Assembly (NCBI GenBank): GCA_964482055.1
Contig: CAYZVX010000019.1
Location: 1 to 37,739 of the forward strand
Length of the DNA: 37,739 nt
Direction of reading: 5' to 3'
DNA from: G020354085 sp964482055
GTDB lineage: Bacteria > Pseudomonadota > Gammaproteobacteria > Acidiferrobacterales > Sulfurifustaceae
Below, one piece after another: positions 10,872 through 19,044 of the stretch. Both the position numbers and the translations under genes were made by a program. The stretch's first letter is position 1, and each line of letters starts with the position of its first letter. The notes beneath the pieces were generated by a model. That model was given only the letters and a program-made list of their open reading frames with translations. It made no database searches and was not told where the DNA came from.

Positions 10872-10880
10872 TGCTAGAAT
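10872..10880 (+). promoter_or_regulatory. Probable extended -10 upstream of gyrA
   Basis: TGCTAGAAT is a good extended -10 (TGn plus TAGAAT) in the 228-nt mtnA-gyrA gap, 76 nt before the gyrA start. No consensus -35 sits at 17 nt, which extended -10 promoters tolerate. The rest of the gap has a short GC hairpin (10768-10781, CGCTG/CAGCG) without a T-run and no gene that I can support. Confidence 0.45.
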
Positions 10881-10956
10881 TCACGGCCTCGCAGCCGCCA
10901 CCCAAGCACAAAAAGCACTTTCCTTTCATCTAGTTACGACATCCCCGTAGCGACCC

Positions 10957-13509
10957 ATGCAGCAGTTCGCCAAGGAAACCGTTCCGGTCAATCTCGAAGA
11001 CGAGATGCGCCGGTCCTACCTCGATTACGCCATGAGCGTGATCGTGGGGCGGGCGCTGCCGGACGTGCGCGACGGGCTCAAACCGGTGCACCGGCGCGTG
11101 CTGTACGCCATGTACGAGCTCGGCAATGACTGGAACAAGCCGTACAAGAAATCGGCGCGCGTGGTCGGTGATGTGATCGGCAAGTACCACCCGCACGGCG
11201 ACACGGCGGCCTACGACACCATCGTGCGCATGGCGCAGGATTTCTCGCTGCGCTACATGCTGATCGACGGGCAGGGCAACTTCGGCTCGGTCGACGGCGA
11301 TGCCCCGGCCGCCATGCGGTACACCGAAATCCGCATGAGCCGCATCGCGCACGAGATGCTGGCCGATCTCGAGAAGGAAACCGTCGATTTCCAGCCGAAC
11401 TACGACGGCTCGGAGCGCGAGCCGCTGGTCCTGCCCACCAAGCTGCCGAACCTGCTGGTCAACGGCTCGGCCGGCATCGCCGTCGGCATGGCGACCAATA
11501 TTCCGCCGCACAACCTCACCGAGGTGGTCAACGCCTGCGTGGCGCTGATCGACAAGCCCGATTGCACGATCGATGAGCTCATGCAGCACATCCCGGGGCC
11601 GGATTTCCCCACGCGCGCCATCATCACCGGCGTGGGCGGCATCCACGACGCTTATCGCACCGGGCGCGGCAAGCTCTATGTGCGCGCCCGTGCCACCATC
11701 GAGACCGACGCGAAACGTGGCCGTGATTTGATCGTCGTCACCGAGCTGCCCTACCAGGTCAACAAGGCCAACCTGCTCGAGAAGATCGCGGAGCTCGTGC
11801 GCGAGGGCAGGATCGAGGGTATCGCCGAGCTGCGCGACGAGTCGGACAAGTCCGGCATGCGCATGGTCATCGAGCTCAAGCGCGGCGAGAACACCGAGGT
11901 GATCCTGAACAATCTCTACGAGCACACTGCCATGCAGAGCGTGTTCGGGGTCAACATGGTGGCGCTGGTCGCCGGCCAGCCGCGCCTGCTCAACCTGAAG
12001 GAGCTGCTCGAGGCGTTCCTGCGGCACCGCCGCGAAGTGGTGACGCGCCGCTCGATCTACGACCTGCGCAAGTCGCGCGAGCGCGCCCACATCCTGGAGG
12101 GCCTGTCGGTCGCGCTCGAGTCGATCGACGACATGGTGGCGCTCATCAAGTCCTCGAAAGATCCACAGGAAGCCAAGTCCAAGATGCTGGCGCGCCTGTG
12201 GCCGGCGACGATCGTGACGAAGATGCTCGCTGGCAGCGACGCCAAGCTCACTCGCCCGGAGGATCTCGACCCGGCGTTGGGGCTCGCGCCCGGCGGCTAC
12301 CAGCTGACCGAAGCCCAGGCGCAGGCGATCCTCGACCTGCGCCTGCATCGGCTGACCGGGCTCGAGCAGGCGAAGCTGCACGAGGAGTACGGCGAGATCC
12401 TCAAGACCATTGCCGACCTGCTCGACATCCTCGGCAGTCCCGACCGGTTGATGCGTGTGATCCGCGAGGAGCTCATCGCCATCCGCGATCAGTACGGCGA
12501 CGAGCGCCGCACCGAGATCCAGGCCGAGCGCGTGTCGCTCAAGATGGAAGACCTGATTGCGCAGGAAGACGTGGTGGTCACGCTCTCGCACGCCGGCTAC
12601 GTCAAGGCGCAGCCGCTGTCCGACTACCGCGCGCAGCGGCGCGGCGGACGCGGCAAGATGGCCACCGCCATCCGCGAGGAGGACTTCATCGAGAAGCTCC
12701 TGATCGCCAACACGCACAGCACGATCCTGTGCTTCAGCAATCGCGGCAAGGTGTACTGGCTCAAGGTCTATGAGATTCCGCAGGCCGGGCGCGGGGCGCG
12801 CGGCAAGCCGATCGTGAACCTGCTGCGCCTGGAGGAGGGCGAGAGAATCAATGCCATCTTGCCGGTGCGCGACTTCGCCGCGGAAGGCTACGTCTTCATG
12901 GCGACCTCGGACGGCACGGTCAAGAAGACCGCGTTGAGCGAGTTCTCGCGTCCGCGTCCGAGCGGCATCATCGCCATCGACCTGCAGGACGGCAATCGTC
13001 TGGTGGGTGTCGGGTTCACCACCGGCCAATGCGAGATCCTGCTGTTCAGCGACGCGGGCAAGGTGGTGCGCTTCAAGGAGGAGGACGTACGGCCGATGGG
13101 GCGCGCGGCGCGCGGCGTGCGCGGCATTGCGCTCAAGGATGGCCAATCGGTGGTGTCGCTCATCATCGCCGGCGGCGACGGCGTGAGCGAGAGCGCGACC
13201 GTGCTCACCGCCACGGCCAACGGTTTCGGCAAGCGCACCCCGCTCGCCGACTACCCGACGCACAATCGCGGCGGGCAGGGGGTGATCTCCATTCAGGTGA
13301 CCGAGCGCAATGGCCCGGTGGTTGGCGCCTGCATCGTGGAGGACGACGACGAGGTGATGCTCATCACCACCTCGGGCACGCTGATCCGCACGCGCGTGAA
13401 GGAGATATCGGTGGTCGGGCGCAATACCCAGGGCGTGCGGCTCATCGAGACCTCGGAAGGCGAGCAGCTCGCGGGCATCGAGAAGGTGGCGGAGTCGGAT
13501 GAAGAATAG
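10957..13509 (+). CDS. gyrA: DNA gyrase subunit A
   Basis: 850 aa, close to E. coli GyrA (875). This is the DNA breakage-reunion subunit of gyrase and works with GyrB to introduce negative supercoils. Numbering matches E. coli through the N-terminal region: the catalytic tyrosine is Tyr122 (AAMRYTEIRM). The quinolone-resistance region reads HPHGDTAAYDT, with Thr83 and Asp87. Thr at 83 is the wild-type state in some gammaproteobacteria such as Pseudomonas, so this does not by itself imply resistance. The GyrA box QRRGGRG (about residue 561) marks the DNA-wrapping C-terminal domain and distinguishes it from ParC. The C-terminal tail is short and acidic (ESDEE). A 72-nt gap holding a heptamer repeat array separates it from serC. 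Confidence 0.97.
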   Translation: MQQFAKETVPVNLEDEMRRSYLDYAMSVIVGRALPDVRDGLKPVHRRVLYAMYELGNDWNKPYKKSARVVGDVIGKYHPHGDTAAYDTIVRMAQDFSLRYMLIDGQGNFGSVDGDAPAAMRYTEIRMSRIAHEMLADLEKETVDFQPNYDGSEREPLVLPTKLPNLLVNGSAGIAVGMATNIPPHNLTEVVNACVALIDKPDCTIDELMQHIPGPDFPTRAIITGVGGIHDAYRTGRGKLYVRARATIETDAKRGRDLIVVTELPYQVNKANLLEKIAELVREGRIEGIAELRDESDKSGMRMVIELKRGENTEVILNNLYEHTAMQSVFGVNMVALVAGQPRLLNLKELLEAFLRHRREVVTRRSIYDLRKSRERAHILEGLSVALESIDDMVALIKSSKDPQEAKSKMLARLWPATIVTKMLAGSDAKLTRPEDLDPALGLAPGGYQLTEAQAQAILDLRLHRLTGLEQAKLHEEYGEILKTIADLLDILGSPDRLMRVIREELIAIRDQYGDERRTEIQAERVSLKMEDLIAQEDVVVTLSHAGYVKAQPLSDYRAQRRGGRGKMATAIREEDFIEKLLIANTHSTILCFSNRGKVYWLKVYEIPQAGRGARGKPIVNLLRLEEGERINAILPVRDFAAEGYVFMATSDGTVKKTALSEFSRPRPSGIIAIDLQDGNRLVGVGFTTGQCEILLFSDAGKVVRFKEEDVRPMGRAARGVRGIALKDGQSVVSLIIAGGDGVSESATVLTATANGFGKRTPLADYPTHNRGGQGVISIQVTERNGPVVGACIVEDDDEVMLITTSGTLIRTRVKEISVVGRNTQGVRLIETSEGEQLAGIEKVAESDEE

Positions 13510-13515
13510 CGAGCG

Positions 13516-13563
13516 GTGCACAGCGAACAGCAATCTGTTTACTGTTTACCGTTCACTGTTCAC
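13516..13563 (+). repeat. Heptamer array A (facing arms) between gyrA and serC
   Basis: Two units of the GTGNACA/GCGAACA kind (13516-13529) face four units of the TGTTTAC/CGTTCAC kind (13536-13563), separated by 6 nt. The two sides are imperfect reverse complements in strict 7-bp phase. It is the first of five facing-array loci in the window that share one plan. It ends 18 nt before the serC ATG. Confidence 0.75.
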
Positions 13564-13579
13564 ACTTACGGGTAAGTGT
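13562..13579. repeat. 18-nt palindrome over the serC ribosome-binding region
   Basis: ACACTTAC and GTAAGTGT are perfect 8-bp inverted arms around GG and end 2 nt before the serC ATG. The only Shine-Dalgarno-like stretch (GGGTAAG) lies inside the palindrome, so a hairpin would hide it. Possible operator or translational control element; function inferred only. Confidence 0.5.
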
Positions 13580-13581
13580 AC

Positions 13582-14667
13582 ATGACCAGAGTCTTCAACT
13601 TCAGCGCAGGGCCGGCGGTGCTGCCGGAAGAGGTCCTGATCCAGGCACGCGAGGAGATGCTCAACTGGCGGGGCTGCGGCGTGTCGGTGATGGAGATGAG
13701 CCACCGCGGCAAGGAGTTCATCGCCATCGCCCAGAAGGCCGAAGCCGACCTGCGCGAGCTGCTCGCGATCCCGGCCAACTACAAGGTGCTGTTCCTGCAG
13801 GGCGGGGCATCGGCGCAGTTCGCGATGGTGCCGATCAACCTGCTGCGCGGCCGGCAGAAGGCCGACTACATCAACACCGGCGAGTGGTCGAAGAAGGCGA
13901 TCCAGGAGGCGAAGAAGTTTTGCAGCGTGAACATCGCCGCCACGAGCGAGGCGAGCAACTTCACCAGCGTCCCGGCGCCGGGCGAGCTCAGGCTCGATCC
14001 GCAGGCCGCCTACGTGCACTACACGCCGAACGAGACCATCGGGGGCGTGGAGTTTTCCTACGTGCCGCAGACCGGCGGGGTGCCGCTGGTGGCCGACATG
14101 TCGTCCACACTCCTGTCACGTCCCATCGACGTGTCGAACTACGGGCTCATCTACGCCGGGGCGCAGAAGAACATCGGCCCGGCCGGACTTACCATCGTGA
14201 TCGTGCGCGAGGACCTGCTCGGCCAGGCGCTGCCCAGCGCGCCCAGCCTGTACGACTACAAGATCCACGCCGACAACGAGTCGATGTACAACACGCCGCC
14301 CACCTATGCGTGGTACATCGCGGGGCTGGTGTTCGAATGGCTCAAGAAGAAGGGCGGGCTCAAGGGCATGGCCGCGATCAATCAGCGCAAGGCCAAAAAG
14401 CTCTATGACTACATCGACGGCAGCGGCGGTTTCTACCGCAATCCGGTAGACAAGGCGAGCCGGTCGTGGATGAACGTGCCCTTCACGCTCAAGGACGCGG
14501 CGCTCGATGAGGCCTTCCTCAAGGGCGCGAAGAACGCGGGTCTCGTGCAGCTCAAGGGGCACCGCTCGGTCGGCGGCATGCGCGCCTCGATCTACAACGC
14601 CATGCCGGAGAGCGGCGTCGAGGCGCTCATCGCCTACATGAAAGATTTCGCCCGGCAATACGGATAG
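13582..14667 (+). CDS. serC: Phosphoserine aminotransferase
   Basis: 361 aa, as expected for SerC. It transfers an amino group from glutamate to 3-phosphohydroxypyruvate for serine synthesis, and also acts on the pyridoxal pathway's 3-hydroxy-2-oxo-4-phosphonooxybutanoate. The N-terminus FNFSAGPAVLPEEVL is diagnostic. The PLP-binding lysine is Lys196 in AGAQKNIGPAG; the C-terminal HRSVGGMRASIYNA motif is also present. I chose ATG 13582; a GTG two codons upstream (13576) is in frame, but family members begin M-x-R-V-F-N-F. serA follows after 6 nt, so the two consecutive serine-pathway enzymes are co-transcribed. Confidence 0.96.
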   Translation: MTRVFNFSAGPAVLPEEVLIQAREEMLNWRGCGVSVMEMSHRGKEFIAIAQKAEADLRELLAIPANYKVLFLQGGASAQFAMVPINLLRGRQKADYINTGEWSKKAIQEAKKFCSVNIAATSEASNFTSVPAPGELRLDPQAAYVHYTPNETIGGVEFSYVPQTGGVPLVADMSSTLLSRPIDVSNYGLIYAGAQKNIGPAGLTIVIVREDLLGQALPSAPSLYDYKIHADNESMYNTPPTYAWYIAGLVFEWLKKKGGLKGMAAINQRKAKKLYDYIDGSGGFYRNPVDKASRSWMNVPFTLKDAALDEAFLKGAKNAGLVQLKGHRSVGGMRASIYNAMPESGVEALIAYMKDFARQYG

Positions 14668-14673
14668 GCACCG

Positions 14674-15891
14674 ATGTATCGCATCCTCACGCTCAATCAC
14701 ATCTCACCGCTCGGCCTCGCGCGCCTGCCGAGAGACCGCTTTCAGGTGTCGGCCGAGGTGACGGACCCCGACGGGATCCTGCTGCGCTCGTTCAGGATGC
14801 ACGACATGGAGATTCCGCCGAGCCTCAAGGCGGTCGGGCGCGCCGGTGCCGGGGTGAACAATATCCCGGTGGAAAAGCTCACGAAGATGGGCATCCCGGT
14901 GTTCAATGCCCCGGGCGCGAACGCCAATGCCGTCAAGGAGCTCGTGATCGCCGGCATGCTGATCGCCTGTCGCCACATCGTGCCGGCGTGGGACTTCGCG
15001 CGCAGCCTGAGCGGCACGGATGCGGAGATCAGCAAGGCGGTGGAGGCGGGCAAGAAGAATTTCGCCGGCTTCGAACTGCCCGGGCGCACGCTCGGCGTGA
15101 TCGGCCTGGGTGCCATCGGGCGGCTCGTCGCCAACGCGGCGCTCGATCTCGGCATGAAGGTGATCGGCTTTGACCCGGGCCTGACCGTGGAAGGCGCGTG
15201 GCAGCTGTCCGCGGACGTCAAGAAGGCGAACAGCGTGGAGGAACTGCTGCGCCACTCCGACTTCGTCACTTTCCACGTGCCGCTCGTGGCCGGCACCCGG
15301 CACCTGATCAACGCTGAGCGCCTGCGGTTGATGAAAGACGGCGTGGTGATCCTGAACTTCGCCCGCGAAGGCATCGTAGACGATGAAGCCGTGTGCGCCG
15401 CGATCAAGTCCGGGAAGGTCTACGGCTATGTCTGCGACTTTCCGAGCAACCTGCTCAACAACCACCCGCGTGTGGTGGCGCTGCCGCATCTGGGCGCGTC
15501 CACCGCCGAGGCCGAAGACAACTGCGCCATCATGGTTGCCGAGCAACTGCGGGATTTTCTCGAGAACGGCAACATCCGCAATTCCGTGAACTACCCGGAC
15601 GTGGTCGCGCCGCGCGAATCGGCGTACCGCCTGATCGTCGCCAACGCCAACGTGCCGAACATGCTCGGGCAGATCTCGGAGACGCTCGGCCAGGCGGGCT
15701 TGAACATTCACGACATGGTCAACCGTTCGCGCGGCGACTATGCCTACACCGTGGTCGATCTCGACAGCCCGGTCCCGGAGGAGGTGCGCCGAAAGGTAGC
15801 CGGGATTACCGGCGTCCTGATGGCCCGCGTCCTGCCGCCGATCACCTCGCAGCGAGTGCCGCAGGACGCGGGCGCGGCCGTCGCGGGCTAG
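14674..15891 (+). CDS. serA: D-3-phosphoglycerate dehydrogenase
   Basis: 405 aa D-isomer-specific 2-hydroxyacid dehydrogenase with a C-terminal ACT domain. It oxidises 3-phosphoglycerate, the first committed step of serine synthesis, producing the substrate of SerC encoded just upstream. The NAD motif is GVIGLGAIG (about residues 145-153). The catalytic Arg lies in NFAREGIVDD and the His in LPHLGAST. The substrate-side motif VGRAGAGVNNIP is present. The ACT domain (about 315-390: RLIVANANVPNMLGQISETL) suggests serine feedback control, as in E. coli SerA. It is 6 nt after serC and 1 nt before pheA, within the amino-acid operon. Confidence 0.93.
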   Translation: MYRILTLNHISPLGLARLPRDRFQVSAEVTDPDGILLRSFRMHDMEIPPSLKAVGRAGAGVNNIPVEKLTKMGIPVFNAPGANANAVKELVIAGMLIACRHIVPAWDFARSLSGTDAEISKAVEAGKKNFAGFELPGRTLGVIGLGAIGRLVANAALDLGMKVIGFDPGLTVEGAWQLSADVKKANSVEELLRHSDFVTFHVPLVAGTRHLINAERLRLMKDGVVILNFAREGIVDDEAVCAAIKSGKVYGYVCDFPSNLLNNHPRVVALPHLGASTAEAEDNCAIMVAEQLRDFLENGNIRNSVNYPDVVAPRESAYRLIVANANVPNMLGQISETLGQAGLNIHDMVNRSRGDYAYTVVDLDSPVPEEVRRKVAGITGVLMARVLPPITSQRVPQDAGAAVAG

Positions 15892-15892
15892 C

Positions 15893-16996
15893 ATGGCGAA
15901 GCGCACCCGAGCAGCCGCCGCCGAGGCGCGCATCAAGCAGCTGCGCGGAAGAATCGATGCTTTGGATCTGCGGATCCAGGCGCTCATCACACAGCGTGGC
16001 CGGCTCGCCGTTGAGATCGCCAGGACCAAGCAGGCGGCCGGGGCCAACAGCTTCTACCGACCGGAGCGCGAGGCGGACGTGCTGCGCCGCGTGCTCGCGC
16101 GCAACCGTGGCCCGCTGCCGGACGAAACGATGGCACGCCTGTTCCGCGAGATCATGTCCGCGTGCCTGGCGCTCGAGGCCGAGCTCAAAGTCGCCTTCCT
16201 CGGGCCGGAGGGCACCTTTACCCAGGAAGCGGTCTTCAAGCATTTCGGGCATGCAGTGCAAACCCGGCCGCTCGCGGCGATCGATGAGGTATTCCGCGAG
16301 GTCGAGTCGGGCGCCGCCGACTTCGGCGTCGTGCCGGTCGAGAACTCCACGGAAGGGGTGATCAATCACACCCTCGACATGTTTCTGCAATCGCCGCTCA
16401 CGATCTGCGGCGAGGTGGAGCTGCCCATACACCACCATCTGCTCGCCAGGGGGGCGGACCGCGCGGGCGCGCGGCGTGTGGTGTCACATCAGCAATCGCT
16501 CGCGCAGTGTCGAGAGTGGCTGGACAGCAACCTGCCGGGCATCGAGCGCGTGGCGGTGTCGAGCAACGCCGAGGCCGCGCGGCTCGCGGCCGGCGATCCG
16601 CGCACGCTCGCCATCGCCGGCGAGTCGGCGGCGCGCATCTATGGCCTGCGCGTGCTCGCGGCCAATATCGAGGACAATCCGGACAACACGACGCGCTTCC
16701 TTGTGATCGGGCGCCTGGCGCCCGAGCCGAGTGGTCGTGACAAGACCACGCTGCTCGTGTCGGGCAAGAACCGGCCGGGTGCGCTGCACCGTCTGCTCGC
16801 GCCGCTTGCGCGGCACGGCATCAACATGACGCGCATCGAGTCGCGCCCGTCGCGCCGCTCGCGCTGGGAGTACGTGTTCTTCGTCGACATCGACGGGCAT
16901 GCCAAGGATCGCAAGGTCGCCAAGGCGCTGGCGCAACTCGAGGCGGAGGCCGCCTTTTTGAAGCTGCTCGGTTCCTACCCGAAGGCGGTGGTGTGA
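15893..16996 (+). CDS. pheA: Bifunctional chorismate mutase / prephenate dehydratase (P-protein)
   Basis: 367 aa, slightly shorter than E. coli PheA (386). Residues about 10-95 form an AroQ-type chorismate mutase helix bundle (LRGRIDALDLRIQALITQR). About 100-275 form the prephenate dehydratase domain (VAFLGPEGTFTQEAV, VPVENSTEGVINHTLD and the catalytic TRF in NTTRFLVIG). A C-terminal ACT domain carries the ESRPSRRSRWEYVFFVD motif that binds phenylalanine. It makes phenylpyruvate from chorismate via prephenate. The ATG starts 1 nt after the serA stop; the stop overlaps the hisC ATG (TGATG), implying translational coupling. Confidence 0.95.
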   Translation: MAKRTRAAAAEARIKQLRGRIDALDLRIQALITQRGRLAVEIARTKQAAGANSFYRPEREADVLRRVLARNRGPLPDETMARLFREIMSACLALEAELKVAFLGPEGTFTQEAVFKHFGHAVQTRPLAAIDEVFREVESGAADFGVVPVENSTEGVINHTLDMFLQSPLTICGEVELPIHHHLLARGADRAGARRVVSHQQSLAQCREWLDSNLPGIERVAVSSNAEAARLAAGDPRTLAIAGESAARIYGLRVLAANIEDNPDNTTRFLVIGRLAPEPSGRDKTTLLVSGKNRPGALHRLLAPLARHGINMTRIESRPSRRSRWEYVFFVDIDGHAKDRKVAKALAQLEAEAAFLKLLGSYPKAVV

Positions 16997-18102
16997 TGGC
17001 CTGCGACATGGCGGCGCTGGCCGCACCCGGCGTGCGCGGCCTGCAGCCCTATCAGCCCGGCAAGCCGATCGAAGAGCTCGAGCGCGAGTACGGCATCCGC
17101 GACATCATCAAGCTCGCGAGCAACGAGAATCCGCTGGGCGCGAGCCCCCGGGCCCTCGATGCCGCGCGCGCGGTGCTGGCCGACGTCCATCGCTACCCCG
17201 ACGGCAACGGTTTCGCGCTGAAGTCGCGGCTGGCGCGCCGCCACGGTGTGGCGACCGCACAGATCACGCTCGGGAACGGATCGAACGATGTGCTCGAGTG
17301 CGTGGCGCGCGCCTTCGTCACACCGGACAACGAGGTCGTTTTCTCCGAGCACGCCTTTGCCGTGTATCCGATCGTCACGCGCGCCGTCGGCGCCAAGGCG
17401 GTGGTGACCGCGGCCAAGGACTGGGGCCACGACCTTGATGCCATGCGCGCCGCGATCACGCCGCGCACACGGCTCGTGTTCATCGCCAATCCGAACAACC
17501 CGACCGGGACCTGGCTCACGGCGTCTGCGCTCGAGGATTTCATCCGCAGCCTGCCGGATCACGTGCTGGTCGTGGTCGACGAGGCGTATTTCGAGTACGT
17601 GCGCGAGGCCGACTACCCGGATGCGTCGATGTGGGTGGCACGTTACGCGAACCTGGTCGTGACACGCACCTTCTCCAAGGCCTATGGGTTGGCGGGCTTG
17701 CGGGTCGGCTACGGCATCTCGAGCGGCGCAGTCGCCGACCTGCTCAATCGCGTGCGCCAGCCGTTCAATGTCAACAGCATGGCGCTCGCAGCGGCGACCG
17801 CCGCGCTGGACGATGCCGCGCATCTTGCGCGTAGCGTCGCGGTCAATGCTGCGGGCCTGCGCCAGCTCGCCGACGGCGCGCGGCGGCTCGGCCTCGATTA
17901 CATCCCGTCGGCCGCCAATTTCTTGTGCATCGATCTGGCGCGGGCGGCGGCGCCGGTTTATGAGGCGCTACTGCGCCGGGGCGTCATTGTGCGGCCGGTC
18001 GCCAACTACGGCATGCCGAATCACCTGCGCGTCAGCGTGGGCCGGCCCGAGGAAAACGAGCGGTTCCTGAAGGCGCTGGAAAGCGTGATGAGTGAGTCGT
18101 GA
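16996..18102 (+). CDS. hisC: Histidinol-phosphate / aromatic aminotransferase (HisC family)
   Basis: 368 aa fold-type I PLP aminotransferase. The HisC signature KLASNENPLGASP is near the N-terminus, and Lys228 in TFSKAYGLAGLRVGYG is the PLP lysine. ATG 16996 overlaps the pheA stop by one base; an in-frame GTG one codon earlier (16993) is less likely. No other his gene is present. Its place between pheA and tyrA suggests that it may mainly transaminate aromatic 2-oxo acids or prephenate, as proposed for the second HisC copy in pseudomonads; this is inference from context. Its last codons and its TGA stop lie inside a heptamer repeat (array B), giving the tail V-M-S-E-S. Confidence 0.92.
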   Translation: MACDMAALAAPGVRGLQPYQPGKPIEELEREYGIRDIIKLASNENPLGASPRALDAARAVLADVHRYPDGNGFALKSRLARRHGVATAQITLGNGSNDVLECVARAFVTPDNEVVFSEHAFAVYPIVTRAVGAKAVVTAAKDWGHDLDAMRAAITPRTRLVFIANPNNPTGTWLTASALEDFIRSLPDHVLVVVDEAYFEYVREADYPDASMWVARYANLVVTRTFSKAYGLAGLRVGYGISSGAVADLLNRVRQPFNVNSMALAAATAALDDAAHLARSVAVNAAGLRQLADGARRLGLDYIPSAANFLCIDLARAAAPVYEALLRRGVIVRPVANYGMPNHLRVSVGRPEENERFLKALESVMSES

Positions 18103-18159
18103 TCGGTGATCGCCGCCAAGACCAAGACGCGAATCACCGATCACCAGTCACGAATCACG
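18085..18159 (+). repeat. Heptamer array B (facing arms) at the hisC-tyrA junction
   Basis: Four in-phase GTGANNN units (18085-18112) face four NNNTCAC units (18132-18159) across a roughly 18-nt spacer that contains CAAGACCAAG. GTGATCGGTGAT (18099-18110) and ATCACCGATCAC (18133-18144) are a perfect 12-bp inverted pair. The third left unit supplies the hisC TGA stop. The right arm ends 5 nt before the tyrA ATG, where no Shine-Dalgarno sequence is seen. Confidence 0.85.
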
Positions 18160-18164
18160 AAGCA

Positions 18165-19034
18165 ATGATCAACAGACTCGCCATCATCGGTGTCGGCTTG
18201 ATCGGCGGATCGCTCGCCCGTGACCTGCGCGCGGCCGGCGCCGTGCGCGAGCTCATCGGCTATGGGCGCGGGCTCGGCAACCTGCAGCTGGCCGTCGAGC
18301 TCGGCGTGATCGATCGGGCGGCCGTTTCCTTGGACGACGCGGTGCGCGAGGCCGACATGGTGGTGCTGGCGGTGCCCGTCGGCGCGATGGCAGAGGCGCT
18401 CGCCGGGATTGCCGCGTCACTGAGCGACGACTGCGTCGTGACCGACGTCGGCAGCGTCAAGGGCAGCGTCATCGCGGCAGCGCGTCCGGCGCTCGGCGCG
18501 CGCTTCGCGCGCTTCGTTCCGGGCCACCCGATCGCCGGAACGGAACGCTCCGGCGTGGGCGCGTCGCTGACCGGCTTGTTTCAGCACCGGCGGGTGATCC
18601 TGACGCCGGAACCGGACACGGACGAGGCGGCGGTGGGGCGCGTGCGCGCCATGTGGGAGCTCACCGGTGCGCAGGTCATCACCATGTCGGCGGCCGAGCA
18701 CGACCAGGTGCTGGCCGCGAGCAGTCATCTCCCGCATGTGCTGGCCTATGCCCTGCTCGATCTGTACGTGCGCCGGGATGATCACCGCAAGATCTTCGAG
18801 TGCGCGGCGGGCGGTTTTCGCGATTTCACCCGCATCGCCTCGAGCGACCCGGTGCTGTGGCGCGACATTTGCCTTGCCAACCGCGACGCCATCGCGGCGA
18901 TTCTGCGCCAGTACCAGGGCGATCTCGGCGCCATGATCGACGCGATCGAGAATGGCGACGGCCGATGGCTGGAGGAGACCTTCGCACGCGCCAAGCACGC
19001 GCGCGACCGGCTGCTGCCCAACAACGAGGAGTAG
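18165..19034 (+). CDS. tyrA: Prephenate / arogenate dehydrogenase
   Basis: 289 aa NAD(P)-dependent dehydrogenase that converts prephenate to 4-hydroxyphenylpyruvate (or arogenate to tyrosine). The Rossmann motif is G9-V-G-L-I-G-G-S near the start. VPVGAM, VTDVGSVKG, FVPGHPIAGTERSG (substrate site His) and the helical C-terminal half with SHLPHVLAYAL are all present. There is no fused chorismate mutase or ACT domain. I chose ATG 18165; a GTG at 18099 is in frame and overlaps the hisC stop, but the 22 extra residues would be encoded entirely by the heptamer repeat. aroA follows after 10 nt; in pseudomonads these two are fused. Confidence 0.93.
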   Translation: MINRLAIIGVGLIGGSLARDLRAAGAVRELIGYGRGLGNLQLAVELGVIDRAAVSLDDAVREADMVVLAVPVGAMAEALAGIAASLSDDCVVTDVGSVKGSVIAAARPALGARFARFVPGHPIAGTERSGVGASLTGLFQHRRVILTPEPDTDEAAVGRVRAMWELTGAQVITMSAAEHDQVLAASSHLPHVLAYALLDLYVRRDDHRKIFECAAGGFRDFTRIASSDPVLWRDICLANRDAIAAILRQYQGDLGAMIDAIENGDGRWLEETFARAKHARDRLLPNNEE

Positions 19035-19044
19035 TTTCGTCACC

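Noticed and set aside
11191..11217. Thr83 in GyrA as a fluoroquinolone-resistance mutation
   Set aside because: Thr at this position is the normal residue in some gammaproteobacteria and Asp87 is retained, so resistance cannot be claimed.
10930..13533. 867-codon open frame on the minus strand
   Set aside because: It mirrors gyrA almost exactly; gyrA is unambiguous with conserved catalytic residues. Shadow frame.
18099..18164. GTG start giving TyrA 22 extra residues
   Set aside because: The extension is encoded by heptamer repeat and spacer only; TyrA homologues begin at the Rossmann strand encoded from ATG 18165.
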